64,000 nucleotides of DNA. Source: Leifsonia sp. NPDC080035 (GTDB lineage Bacteria; Actinomycetota; Actinomycetes; Actinomycetales; Microbacteriaceae). The stretch is from the NCBI RefSeq assembly GCF_040050925.1, contig NZ_CP157390.1, forward strand, positions 2,480,001-2,544,000, given 5' to 3'. Made by a program: the position numbers and the translations under genes. Shown one piece after another: positions 51,523 to 60,245 of the stretch. The notes under the pieces were generated by a model. That model did no database searches, was not told where the DNA came from, and was given only the letters and a program-made list of their open reading frames with translations. The first letter of the stretch is position 1, and the number at the start of each line of letters is the position of its first letter.

Positions 51523-52945
51523 CAAGCGTGCGCTCGCGAAGATCGGTGTCCGCGCCCTCGGCGGCGTGATCGGGATCGGCGTGGCCGTGGTCGCCGTCGC
51601 CGGCGCCAGCCTGCTGCCGCTGCCGTCGGTCGCCGTGGATGTGCCGGCGTCGACCGTGCATCCCGTGCCCGCCGACCAGCAGCGGGTCTGTCCCGGCCCC
51701 GTCCTGGCGCTCGCCGCCGACGCGGGCCAGGCGTCGCGCCCCGCCGCGCTCGGATCTCCGACGGTCGCGTACGGCACCGACGGGCCGGAGGTGCGCACAC
51801 GCGGCCTGCAGCCGGACGCCGACACCGGCTCCTCCGACCAGGCGCCGACCGCGCTGACCGTCTCCACGCCGCAGGGCGCGGAGGAGCCGCCGCTGTTCGC
51901 CGGCGCCCAGGTGCAGGATGCGGTCTCGGAGGACCTCGCCGGCCTCGCGGCCGCGGCGTGCTCCGAGCCTTCGGCCGACAGCTGGCTCTCCGCCGGATCC
52001 ACCTCGCTCGGCCAGACGAGCCTCGTGCTGCTCTCCAACCCGACCTCCGTCGACGCGACGGTCTCGCTCACCGTCTACACGGAGTCGGGGCTGGCCGACG
52101 CGCCGGGAGGCACCGGCATCACCGTGCCCGCAGGCGCGCAGAAGGTCGTCCCACTCGCGGGCCTCGCCCCCGCGGCCGTCGCCCCCGTCGTGCACGTGCA
52201 GACCACCGGCGGCCAGGTCGTCGCGACCATCCAGCAGAGCTTCGAGCAGGGCATCCAGCCGCGCGGGGTGGAGCAGGCGGGTGCGACCGGGTCGCCGTCC
52301 CGCGTCCAGCGGATCGCCGGCGTGACGATCGCGACCCTCGCGGCCGTCACCGCCGGCCAGTCGGCGGAGAGCGTCGGAGTCGACTTCCCCGCCGTCCGCA
52401 TCCTCGTCCCCGGCGCCGAGGACGCGCAGGTGACCATCGGCGCGGTCGGCGAGAACGGCACCGCGGCGGGCAACTCGTACGCGCAGACCGTGAAAGCGGG
52501 CAACGTCGCCGAGATCCCGCTCGGCAACCTGAAGGACGGCAGCTACACCGTCACCGTCAACTCGTCGGTGCCCGTCGTCGCGTCGGTGCGCACCTCCGTG
52601 ATCGGCAGCAAGGCGCGGGACTTCGCCTGGTTCGCCTCCTCGCCCACGGTGAGCGACAAGCAGCTGGTGGCCGTCCCGACCGGCCCGTCGCCGGTGCTGC
52701 ACTTCGCGAACGCGGGGGAGAAGGATGTGCCCGTCACGGTCACGCCGGAGTCGGGCGCGCCGTTCACCGTGACAGTTCCCGCCGAGGGCGGGGCCAAGCA
52801 CGCCGTCAAGCCCGGCACCTACACGGTCGAGGGCGCGAAGGGGCTCATCGCGAGCGTCAGCTTCGCGGGCGACGGGCTCTCCAGCAGCTTCGCCCTCGAA
52901 CCGCCGGGACCGCTGGCCGCTCCGATCGACGTCTACCCGCGCTGA
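51515..52945 (+). CDS. DUF5719 family exported protein
   Basis: The product is a 476-residue protein starting at GTG 51515 with a strong AAGGAGG ribosome site. One N-terminal hydrophobic segment (about 16-38, GVIGIGVAVVAVAGASLLPL) acts as a signal anchor. The rest is outside the membrane and beta-rich, with repeating Ig-like stretches such as SLVLLSNPTSVDATVSLTVY and YTVTVNSSVPVVASVRTSV. DUF5719 proteins accompany the giant GT2 and probably work with it at the cell surface; no activity is known. The 8-base overlap with the GT2 gene shows translational coupling. Confidence 0.85.
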   Translation: MADKRALAKIGVRALGGVIGIGVAVVAVAGASLLPLPSVAVDVPASTVHPVPADQQRVCPGPVLALAADAGQASRPAALGSPTVAYGTDGPEVRTRGLQPDADTGSSDQAPTALTVSTPQGAEEPPLFAGAQVQDAVSEDLAGLAAAACSEPSADSWLSAGSTSLGQTSLVLLSNPTSVDATVSLTVYTESGLADAPGGTGITVPAGAQKVVPLAGLAPAAVAPVVHVQTTGGQVVATIQQSFEQGIQPRGVEQAGATGSPSRVQRIAGVTIATLAAVTAGQSAESVGVDFPAVRILVPGAEDAQVTIGAVGENGTAAGNSYAQTVKAGNVAEIPLGNLKDGSYTVTVNSSVPVVASVRTSVIGSKARDFAWFASSPTVSDKQLVAVPTGPSPVLHFANAGEKDVPVTVTPESGAPFTVTVPAEGGAKHAVKPGTYTVEGAKGLIASVSFAGDGLSSSFALEPPGPLAAPIDVYPR

Positions 52946-52975
52946 CGCATCGCCGCCGTCCGATCCCGGCGTCGC

Positions 52976-53419
52976 TCAGAAGTGCCGGAAGCGGTCGGGG
53001 GCGAGGTCCCACGGGTCCTTGCCGAGCAGCTCGGCGACGGCGCGGAAGACGCATCCCTCGATGTACATCCTGCGGTGCAGCTCGTCGTCGCGGTGCAGCT
53101 TGGTGAGGCGCTGGATCGGCACCCGGTAGAGGACGATCCGCCGCCGCGCGTGGTCGACGTACCAGCGGTCGACGCCGTCGGTGCCCGAGTTGCCGACGGG
53201 GGTCGCCGCGACCTCGAAGTGGACGCCGGCCAGCTCCTCCGGCCAGACGCCCTTCAGGTAGTCGGCGGTGGATGCGACGGTCATGTCGAAGAAATCGATC
53301 CGGTTCTGCAGCATCGGCAGGTGCGGTCCCGTCACCGGCCCGCGTGCGCCGCGGCCGTGGCGGCTCCGCCAGCGGCTGGTGGCCGGGGGAGTGCTGCCGG
53401 TGCGGCGGTTCCTTGGCAT
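52976..53419 (-). CDS. Metallopeptidase-family protein without HExxH
   Basis: The product is a 147-residue protein of the small zincin-like family found beside DUF3499 and manB in actinobacteria. The core has FDMTVASTADYLKGVWPEEL and a strand IVLYRVPIQRLTK. The expected metal helix reads LHRRMYIEGCVFRAVAELLG, with no His-Glu-x-x-His motif, so zinc catalysis is doubtful. The N-terminal 30 residues are Arg-rich. TAGGAT lies 6 bases before ATG 53419 and the promoter is divergent from that of DUF3499. Confidence 0.78.
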   Translation of the reverse strand: MPRNRRTGSTPPATSRWRSRHGRGARGPVTGPHLPMLQNRIDFFDMTVASTADYLKGVWPEELAGVHFEVAATPVGNSGTDGVDRWYVDHARRRIVLYRVPIQRLTKLHRDDELHRRMYIEGCVFRAVAELLGKDPWDLAPDRFRHF

Positions 53420-53431
53420 GTCGCAATCCTA
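53417..53431 (-). promoter_or_regulatory. -10 element and leaderless start of the metallopeptidase-like gene
   Basis: TAGGAT (53431-53426) plus 6 bases precedes ATG 53419. Confidence 0.55.
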
Positions 53432-53450
53432 CGTCGCCGGGACGCTCCGG

Positions 53451-53466
53451 TAATCTGAGCACGATG
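53451..53466 (+). promoter_or_regulatory. -10 element and leaderless start of the DUF3499 gene
   Basis: TAATCT (53451-53456) plus 7 bases precedes ATG 53464. The facing -10 element on the other strand is only 19 bases away, so the two promoters must interfere or share control. Confidence 0.55.
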
Positions 53467-53676
53467 TTGAGCCGTCCGTGTTCCCGTGTCGCGTGTCCGC
53501 GCGACGCCGTGGCGACGCTCACCTACGTCTACGCGGACTCGATGGCCGTCCTCGGCCCGCTGAGCCTGTCCCACGAACCGCACGCCTACGACCTGTGCGC
53601 GATCCACGCCGAGCGGCTCTCCGCGCCGCAGGGCTGGCAGATCGTCCGGCACGAGGTCTTCGGCGAACTCAGGTAA
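53464..53676 (+). CDS. DUF3499 family protein, putative small zinc-binding protein
   Basis: The product is a 70-residue protein with Cys6 and Cys11 near the start and Cys45/His48 later, a possible zinc ribbon (C-x4-C then C-x2-H). Text such as ATLTYVYADSMAVLGPLS is typical of the family. The function is unknown, but it is conserved between the metallopeptidase-like gene and manB in actinobacteria. It lacks the longer tail of some relatives. The start at 53464 is supported by the nearby TAATCT element. Confidence 0.85.
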   Translation: MLSRPCSRVACPRDAVATLTYVYADSMAVLGPLSLSHEPHAYDLCAIHAERLSAPQGWQIVRHEVFGELR

Positions 53677-53687
53677 GGATCGCCGCC

Positions 53688-55127
53688 ATGAGCAGTTCCG
53701 ATTCGATCGACGACATCCGAGCCGCCCTCGACCGCGTCGTGAAGACCTACGACGTGCGCGGGCTCGTCGGCAGCGGGCTGACCGAGGAGGTCGTCGCGGC
53801 CGTCGGAGCCGCGTTCGTCGACGAGATCGGCGCAGCGGGGCAGGACGTCGTCGTCGGCCACGACATGCGCGACTCCTCTCCCGGGTTCGCGGCCGCATTC
53901 GCGCGCGGCGTGCAGGCGCGCGGTGGCGACGTCGTGTCGATCGGGCTCTGCTCCACCGACGAGTCGTACTACGCGTCCGGCGCCCTGAACGCCGCGGGAG
54001 CGATGTTCACGGCGAGCCACAACCCGGCGACATACAACGGCATCAAGCTGTCCAGGGCGGGCGCCCAGGGGCTGAGCCTCGACACGGGCCTGGCGGCCAT
54101 CCGCGACCGGGCTGCGGTGTACATCGCCGACGGCATCCCCTCGGTGGAGAACCCTGGCGGCTACCGCGAACAGGATGTGCTGCCGGACTACGCGGCCTAC
54201 CTGCGCGGCCTGGTCGACCTCAGCGGCATCCGTCCGATCACGGTCGTCGTCGACGCGGGCAACGGGATGGGCGGGCTGACCGTTCCCGCCGTGCTCGGGC
54301 AGGCGGCGGGTCTGCCGGCGCTGCCGATCGAGATCGTGCCCATGTACTTCGAGCTGGACGGGACGTTCCCGAACCACGAGGCCAACCCGCTGGAGCCCGC
54401 GAACCTCGTCGACCTGCAGGCCGCCGTCGTCGAGCACGGCGCCGACCTCGGGCTCGCCTTCGACGGCGACGCCGACCGCTGCTTCGTCGTCGACGAGACC
54501 GGAGCCGCCGTCTCGCCCTCGGCCGTCGCCGCCATCGTCGCGCTGCGCGAGATCGACCGGGCGCGCGCGGAGGACCCCGACTCCGAGATCGTCGTCATCC
54601 ACAACCTCATCACCTCGAACATCGTCCCCGAGACGATCGAGGCAGCGGGCGCCACGCCGTACCGCACGCGCGTCGGCCACTCGCTGATCAAGGCGGCGAT
54701 GCGGGAGACCGGCGCCGTCTTCGGCGGCGAGCACTCCGCGCACTACTACTTCCGCGACTTCTGGAGCGCCGACAACGGGATGCTGGCCGCGATGCACCTG
54801 CTCGCCGAGTTCGGCGCACAGGACGGCCCGCTCTCCGCGCTCGCCGCCGCGTACAGCCCGTATGTGCAGTCCGGCGAGATCAACTCGACGATCGAGGACG
54901 TTCCCGCCGCGTACGCGCGCGTCGTCGAGGCCTTCACCGGTCGCGCCGAGTTCGACGAGCTGGACGGCCTGACGGTGACCGGCCTGACCGCCGAGAGCGA
55001 GCCGTTCTGGTGGTTCTCGGTGCGTCCCTCGAACACCGAGCCGCTGCTGCGCCTCAACGTGGAGGCGGCGGACGCCGCGACCATGCGGGCGATCCGCGAC
55101 GAGGTGCTCGCGCTCATCCGCGCCTGA
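53688..55127 (+). CDS. manB: Phosphomannomutase/phosphoglucomutase
   Basis: The product is a 479-residue alpha-D-phosphohexomutase that converts mannose-6-phosphate to mannose-1-phosphate (and possibly glucose forms). The phosphoserine loop is TASHNPATYNGIK, the metal loop DGDADRCF, the sugar loop GEHSAHYYF and the phosphate loop RPSNTEPLLRLN. It starts at ATG 53688 with AGGA 9 bases upstream and follows DUF3499 by 11 bases, probably on one transcript. With manA it provides mannose-1-phosphate for GDP-mannose and glycans. Confidence 0.95.
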   Translation: MSSSDSIDDIRAALDRVVKTYDVRGLVGSGLTEEVVAAVGAAFVDEIGAAGQDVVVGHDMRDSSPGFAAAFARGVQARGGDVVSIGLCSTDESYYASGALNAAGAMFTASHNPATYNGIKLSRAGAQGLSLDTGLAAIRDRAAVYIADGIPSVENPGGYREQDVLPDYAAYLRGLVDLSGIRPITVVVDAGNGMGGLTVPAVLGQAAGLPALPIEIVPMYFELDGTFPNHEANPLEPANLVDLQAAVVEHGADLGLAFDGDADRCFVVDETGAAVSPSAVAAIVALREIDRARAEDPDSEIVVIHNLITSNIVPETIEAAGATPYRTRVGHSLIKAAMRETGAVFGGEHSAHYYFRDFWSADNGMLAAMHLLAEFGAQDGPLSALAAAYSPYVQSGEINSTIEDVPAAYARVVEAFTGRAEFDELDGLTVTGLTAESEPFWWFSVRPSNTEPLLRLNVEAADAATMRAIRDEVLALIRA

Positions 55128-55151
55128 GGAAACACGTCGGACCGCGCATGC

Positions 55152-55163
55152 GACAATGGGCGC

Positions 55164-55166
<3 letters not shown>
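55152..55166 (+). promoter_or_regulatory. Possible -10 element before ahcY
   Basis: GACAAT (55152-55157) plus 6 bases precedes ATG 55164. The first base departs from TANNNT, but the spacing matches the other leaderless genes and no ribosome site is present. Confidence 0.35.
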
Positions 55167-56644
<1,478 letters not shown>

Positions 56645-56645
<1 letters not shown>

Positions 56646-57196
56646 TGGTGCTCGAATTCGCCGACCGGGAGCTGCCCGGCGGTCTCGTCCTCCGCGTCCG
56701 GCGCGAGGACGACGCCGCCGCGCTCGCGGCCGCGTACGCCCGCAACCGCGGCCACCTGGCGCCGTGGGATCCGACCCGCCCGGAGGAGTTCTTCACAGAG
56801 GAAGGCCAGCTGGCGCGCACCCGCGAGCTGCTCGCGCTGCGCGGCCTGGACGTCGCGCTCCCGCTCGTCATCGCCGACGGGAACGAGATCGCCGGCGGGA
56901 TGGACCTCAGCAACCTGGTGCGCGGAGCGTTCCAGAGCGCGATGGTCGGCTACTGGCTGGACCGCGACCACACCGGGCGGGGACTCGCCTCCGTCGCGCT
57001 CTCGGCGCTCGTGGACGCGGCGCGCGACGACTACGGGCTGCACCGGCTGCAGGCGGCCACCCTGCTCGCCAATCACGCCTCCCAGTCCGTGCTCACCCGC
57101 GCGGGCTTCGAGCGCATCGGCGTCGCGCCCGCGTACCTCAAGATCGCCGGGCGCTGGCAGGACCACGTCCTGTTCCAGCGCATCCTGCACGACTGA
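56645..57196 (+). CDS. GNAT-family N-acetyltransferase (RimJ/RimL-like)
   Basis: The product is a 183-residue acetyltransferase. The acetyl-CoA region shows VGYWLDRDHTGRGLASVALS (Arg-Gly-x-Ala pattern) and LHRLQAATLLANHASQSVLT, followed by RAGFERIGVAPAYLKIAGRW, which is characteristic of RimJ/RimL-type enzymes acting on protein N-termini or amino groups. The substrate is unknown. It overlaps the ahcY stop, so it is co-translated. A strong inverted repeat follows. Confidence 0.9.
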
Positions 57197-57235
57197 GGCT
57201 CTCCTGCTCGTCCCGGTCGCTCGCCATCGCTTCCT

Positions 57236-57277
57236 GAGTTCTTCCCGCAACACACCGTGCGGGAGCGGGAAGAACTC
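57236..57277. terminator. Hairpin between convergent GNAT and cyclase genes
   Basis: Perfect 13-bp arms GAGTTCTTCCCGC (57236-57248) and GCGGGAAGAACTC (57265-57277) enclose 16 bases. An alternative inner stem CCCGCA/TGCGGG (57244-57249 with 57258-57263) competes with the outer one. There is no T-run; it probably terminates both strands. Confidence 0.6.
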
Positions 57278-57310
57278 CGGAACGGATGGCGCGGGGCCTG
57301 CGAGGGCGCG

Positions 57311-58222
57311 TCACACCTCCGCGAACGCGCGCACCGGGAACGTGCCGAAGCCCTCGACGGCGGGCGGTGCGGCGGTGAAGCGCGCGCCGCGCGCGGGCAG
57401 GTCGCCGAGCCGGGTCAGGTGCTCGACGACGTGGACGCCCGCCGCCAGCAGCAGCGAGTGCGCCGGCCGGTCGCCCGCGCCCTCGGTGTCGTCGATGTTG
57501 AGGGAGTCGATGCCCACCAGGGCGACGCCCTGATGGACCAGGTGCCGGGCGGCGTCCTCGGTGAGGTACGGTGCGCCGGTCGCGTAGGCCGGTGTGCCGA
57601 ACCGGCTGTCCCAGCCGGTGTGCAGCAGCACGGCGCTCCCCGCGAGCTCGCGGTCGTAGAACGCGGTGGCGGGGATACCGCGCTCCGACGCGTCCGTGAG
57701 GTGGAAGACCTCGGCGGGCAGCCCCACCAGGGTCGCCAGGTCGAGCGACGCCAGGTCGCCGCCGTCGGCGTAGCGGTGGTACGGGCTGTCGAGGTAGGTG
57801 CCCGTGTTCCCGATCATCGTGATGATGTCCATCGCGAACTCGGTGCCCGGCGCATACCGCGACCGCGAATCCTCTCGGGTCAGGTGGGGTTCGATCACGG
57901 GAGCGGGCAGGCCCGGGTAGGTGACCAGGCCGGCGCGGATGCGGTGGCTCAGGTCGATCACGCGGCCCGCGCGCCCGGAGTCGGGTGCGGTGTCCGCCGG
58001 AGCCGTCCCGCGGCTGCCGCGGTGCTGCTCCTCGACGATCCGCACGCCCCGCAGCTCCACCGAGCCGACCAGCGCGAGCCCGAGGTGGCCGACGAACAGC
58101 CGCGCCAGCTCGTCCTCCGAGATGTCGGCCGCCGGGACGTCGAGACGGAAGCCCTCGGCGGTCAGCCCGCCCCCGTTCACGAAGGCGACGGCGGCGTCGA
58201 AGTGCGCGCGGTACTCGGGCAT
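57311..58222 (-). CDS. Cyclase-family hydrolase with extra N-terminal domain
   Basis: The product is a 303-residue protein. Residues 1-70 (VAFVNGGGLTAEGFRLDVPA onwards) form a separate small domain I cannot assign. Residues 86-303 are a cyclase/kynurenine-formamidase-like domain. Its metal motif reads NTGTYLDSPYH (139-149), so the first and second His of the usual HxGTHxDxPxH are replaced by Asn and Tyr while Asp145 and His149 remain. ATG 58222 has a good AGGAGA ribosome site. The substrate is unknown; amide or lactone hydrolysis is likely by family. It ends 34 bases from the hairpin shared with the GNAT gene. Confidence 0.85.
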   Translation of the reverse strand: MPEYRAHFDAAVAFVNGGGLTAEGFRLDVPAADISEDELARLFVGHLGLALVGSVELRGVRIVEEQHRGSRGTAPADTAPDSGRAGRVIDLSHRIRAGLVTYPGLPAPVIEPHLTREDSRSRYAPGTEFAMDIITMIGNTGTYLDSPYHRYADGGDLASLDLATLVGLPAEVFHLTDASERGIPATAFYDRELAGSAVLLHTGWDSRFGTPAYATGAPYLTEDAARHLVHQGVALVGIDSLNIDDTEGAGDRPAHSLLLAAGVHVVEHLTRLGDLPARGARFTAAPPAVEGFGTFPVRAFAEV

Positions 58223-58263
58223 GCGGTCTCCTCTGTTCGGTTCTGTTCGGCGCCGGGTGGTGC

Positions 58264-59121
58264 TCAGCGGTCGGGGAAGGCGTGGGGGAGTCCGTCGAGG
58301 ACCGGCGTCAGCCGCTGCAGCCGCTCGCGCTCGATCGCGAGGCCGGCCGCGTCGCGCTGCCGACGCAGCACGGCGACGGCGACGAGGAAGGTCTCGGCGT
58401 CGACGGGGGGCAGCGGCGACACGTAGGGTGACGCCTCCCTGGCCAGCTCGGTGCTGAGGCCGAGACGGGCGGCGGGCGTGAGCTGCGGAGCCTGACGCAC
58501 GAACTGGGCGATCCGGCGCGAGAGCCGGTCCGGGAGCCGGGCGACGTCGGCCGTGGCCGCCCACCCTGCGAGGTGCGGGGCGAGGTAGAGCGGCAGGGGC
58601 TGCGCCTTCGGCACGCGCTCGAGCTGGCTGTACGTCCCCGCGAGCAGGTCGCCCAGCCGCTTCGACCGCGCGTTGAGCAGGCCGGTCAGCGCCGCGATCC
58701 CGCCCATGGTCATGAAGATCTCGAGCACGCCGACCAGTGCCCGGATGAACGCGTGCCGGAAGCCGATCGCGCCGCCGTCGTCGCGCACGATACGCGCGCC
58801 CACCGCAAGCCTGCCCAGCGACTTGCCGCGGAAGACCAGCTCGACGGTCGTCGGCAGGATCACCATCCCGAACACCAGGATCAGGATGATCAGCGCGCGC
58901 ACGAGCGCCTCGTCGAGTCCGCCGCCGGTGGCGAGGACGAGCAGGATGCACCCGAGCATGACGAGGAGGGACAGCAGCCAGTCGATGATGGTGCCCGCGG
59001 CGCGCAGGATGTAGCTCGCCGGCTTCACATCCAGCGTCACGGCCTCGCCGGTCACCAGCTCGCGCTCGGCCGCCGCGTCGCGCGGACGCGGGACGGCCGA
59101 CCCCTCCACGCTCTCGGTCAT
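58264..59121 (-). CDS. RDD family membrane protein
   Basis: The product is a 285-residue protein. The RDD domain (about 25-165) has YILRAAGTIIDWLLSLLVML, RGKSLGRLAVGARIVRDDGG and SKRLGDLLAGT with three hydrophobic segments. A cytoplasmic Arg- and Leu-rich region of about 110 residues follows. RDD proteins may be ion or small-molecule transporters; the role in this cluster is unknown. ATG 59121 is chosen; ATG 59130 would add three residues. Only 17 bases separate this start from the divergent SpoIIM gene. Confidence 0.88.
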   Translation of the reverse strand: MTESVEGSAVPRPRDAAAERELVTGEAVTLDVKPASYILRAAGTIIDWLLSLLVMLGCILLVLATGGGLDEALVRALIILILVFGMVILPTTVELVFRGKSLGRLAVGARIVRDDGGAIGFRHAFIRALVGVLEIFMTMGGIAALTGLLNARSKRLGDLLAGTYSQLERVPKAQPLPLYLAPHLAGWAATADVARLPDRLSRRIAQFVRQAPQLTPAARLGLSTELAREASPYVSPLPPVDAETFLVAVAVLRRQRDAAGLAIERERLQRLTPVLDGLPHAFPDR

Positions 59122-59124
59122 GGC

Positions 59125-59141
59125 TATCATTCAAGCAGATG
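59125..59141 (+). promoter_or_regulatory. -10 element near the SpoIIM-like gene start
   Basis: TATCAT (59125-59130) plus 8 bases precedes ATG 59139. It lies inside the 17-base space shared with the divergent RDD gene, so its -35 region falls within RDD coding sequence. Confidence 0.5.
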
Positions 59142-60134
59142 GATCTCGACGCATATTCGGACGCGCACAGGGCCGACTGGGACAGGCTGGCCCAGCTGGC
59201 GAAACAGCGTCGCCTCGACGGCAGGGACGCCGACGAGTTGATCGACCTCTACCAGTCGGGGGCGGCCGACCTCTCGGCCATCCAGACGAGTGCCGGCTCC
59301 ACCGCGGTGGGCGACCGGCTGTCGCTCACGCTTGCCTCCGCGCGGCTCCGGTTCACCGGCGCCGGCGCGAACCTGTTCTCCCAGATCCCGCGGTTCTTCG
59401 TGCTGCAGCTGCCCGCCGCGCTGTACCGCATCCGCTGGATCGTGCTCGCCGTGGCCGTCGCGACGGTGATCGTCGCGACGCTCTACGCCGTGTGGATCAC
59501 CGGCAACCCGGATGTGCTCCGGAACCTGGGCAGCGACGCCGACCTCAAGCAGTATGTCGAGCACTCGTTCATCGACTACTACTCGAACAACCCCGCTGCG
59601 TCCTTCGCCGGGCAGGTCTGGACGAACAACGCCTGGATCGCCGCCCAGTGCATCGCGTTCGGCATCACCGGGGTGTGGGTGCCGTACGTGCTGCTGCAGA
59701 ACGCGATCGGCGTCGGAACCGCCGCCGGCGTGATGTTCGCCTACGGGCACGGCGACGTGATGTTCGCGTACATCCTTCCGCACGGGCTGCTGGAGCTCAC
59801 GAGCGTGTTCGTCGCCGCGGCGGCGGGCCTGCGCATCTTCTGGGCGTGGATCGCGCCGGGCGCCAGGACGCGCGGGCAGGCGCTCGCCGAGGACGGCCGC
59901 GCGCTCTTCACGGTGGCGGTGGGCTGCGCGATCACCCTGTTCGTCTCCGGCCTCATCGAGGGGTTCGTGACGCCGTCGTCGCTTCCGGTCTGGGCGAAGA
60001 TCGGGATCGGCGCGCTCGCGCTCGCGGCCTTCCTCGCCTACATGCTGGTGCTCGGCCGCCGCGCGGTCCGCGCCGGCGAGACCGGCGACCTCACCGAGTA
60101 CGAGGCGGGCAGTCGCCGCATCGTCGCCGGCTGA
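59139..60134 (+). CDS. Stage II sporulation protein M-like membrane protein
   Basis: The product is a 331-residue protein. The N-terminal 90 residues are soluble and alpha-helical (DRLAQLAKQRRLDGRDADEL). Five or six hydrophobic segments follow, with the family region AQCIAFGITGVWVPYVLLQN and AYILPHGLLELTSVFVAAAA. SpoIIM relatives in non-sporulating actinobacteria are always near RDD, DUF58 and MoxR genes, as here, and their role is unknown. It is divergent from RDD and convergent with DUF58, separated from the latter by a strong hairpin. Confidence 0.9.
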   Translation: MDLDAYSDAHRADWDRLAQLAKQRRLDGRDADELIDLYQSGAADLSAIQTSAGSTAVGDRLSLTLASARLRFTGAGANLFSQIPRFFVLQLPAALYRIRWIVLAVAVATVIVATLYAVWITGNPDVLRNLGSDADLKQYVEHSFIDYYSNNPAASFAGQVWTNNAWIAAQCIAFGITGVWVPYVLLQNAIGVGTAAGVMFAYGHGDVMFAYILPHGLLELTSVFVAAAAGLRIFWAWIAPGARTRGQALAEDGRALFTVAVGCAITLFVSGLIEGFVTPSSLPVWAKIGIGALALAAFLAYMLVLGRRAVRAGETGDLTEYEAGSRRIVAG

Positions 60135-60165
60135 CTCCGCATCCGCACACTCGCCGACCGGCGAG

Positions 60166-60214
60166 GGGCACGTTGTCGTCGCTTTTCGGCGCGAAAAGCG
60201 ACAACAACGTGCCC
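60166..60214. terminator. Long hairpin between convergent SpoIIM-like and DUF58 genes
   Basis: The 23-base arms 60166-60188 and 60192-60214 pair with one mismatch and a 3-base loop GCG. The inner part is rich in T on one arm and A on the other (GCTTTTCG/CGAAAAGC). It should stop transcription from both sides. Confidence 0.75.
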
Positions 60215-60230
60215 TTCGGCGGGCGAAGGG
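60212..60230. repeat. Overlapping second stem CCCTTCG/CGAAGGG
   Basis: CCCTTCG (60212-60218) pairs with CGAAGGG (60224-60230). It shares bases 60212-60214 with the long hairpin, so the two stems partly exclude each other. Confidence 0.4.
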
Positions 60231-60245
60231 CGTCGCGGCGGGCCG

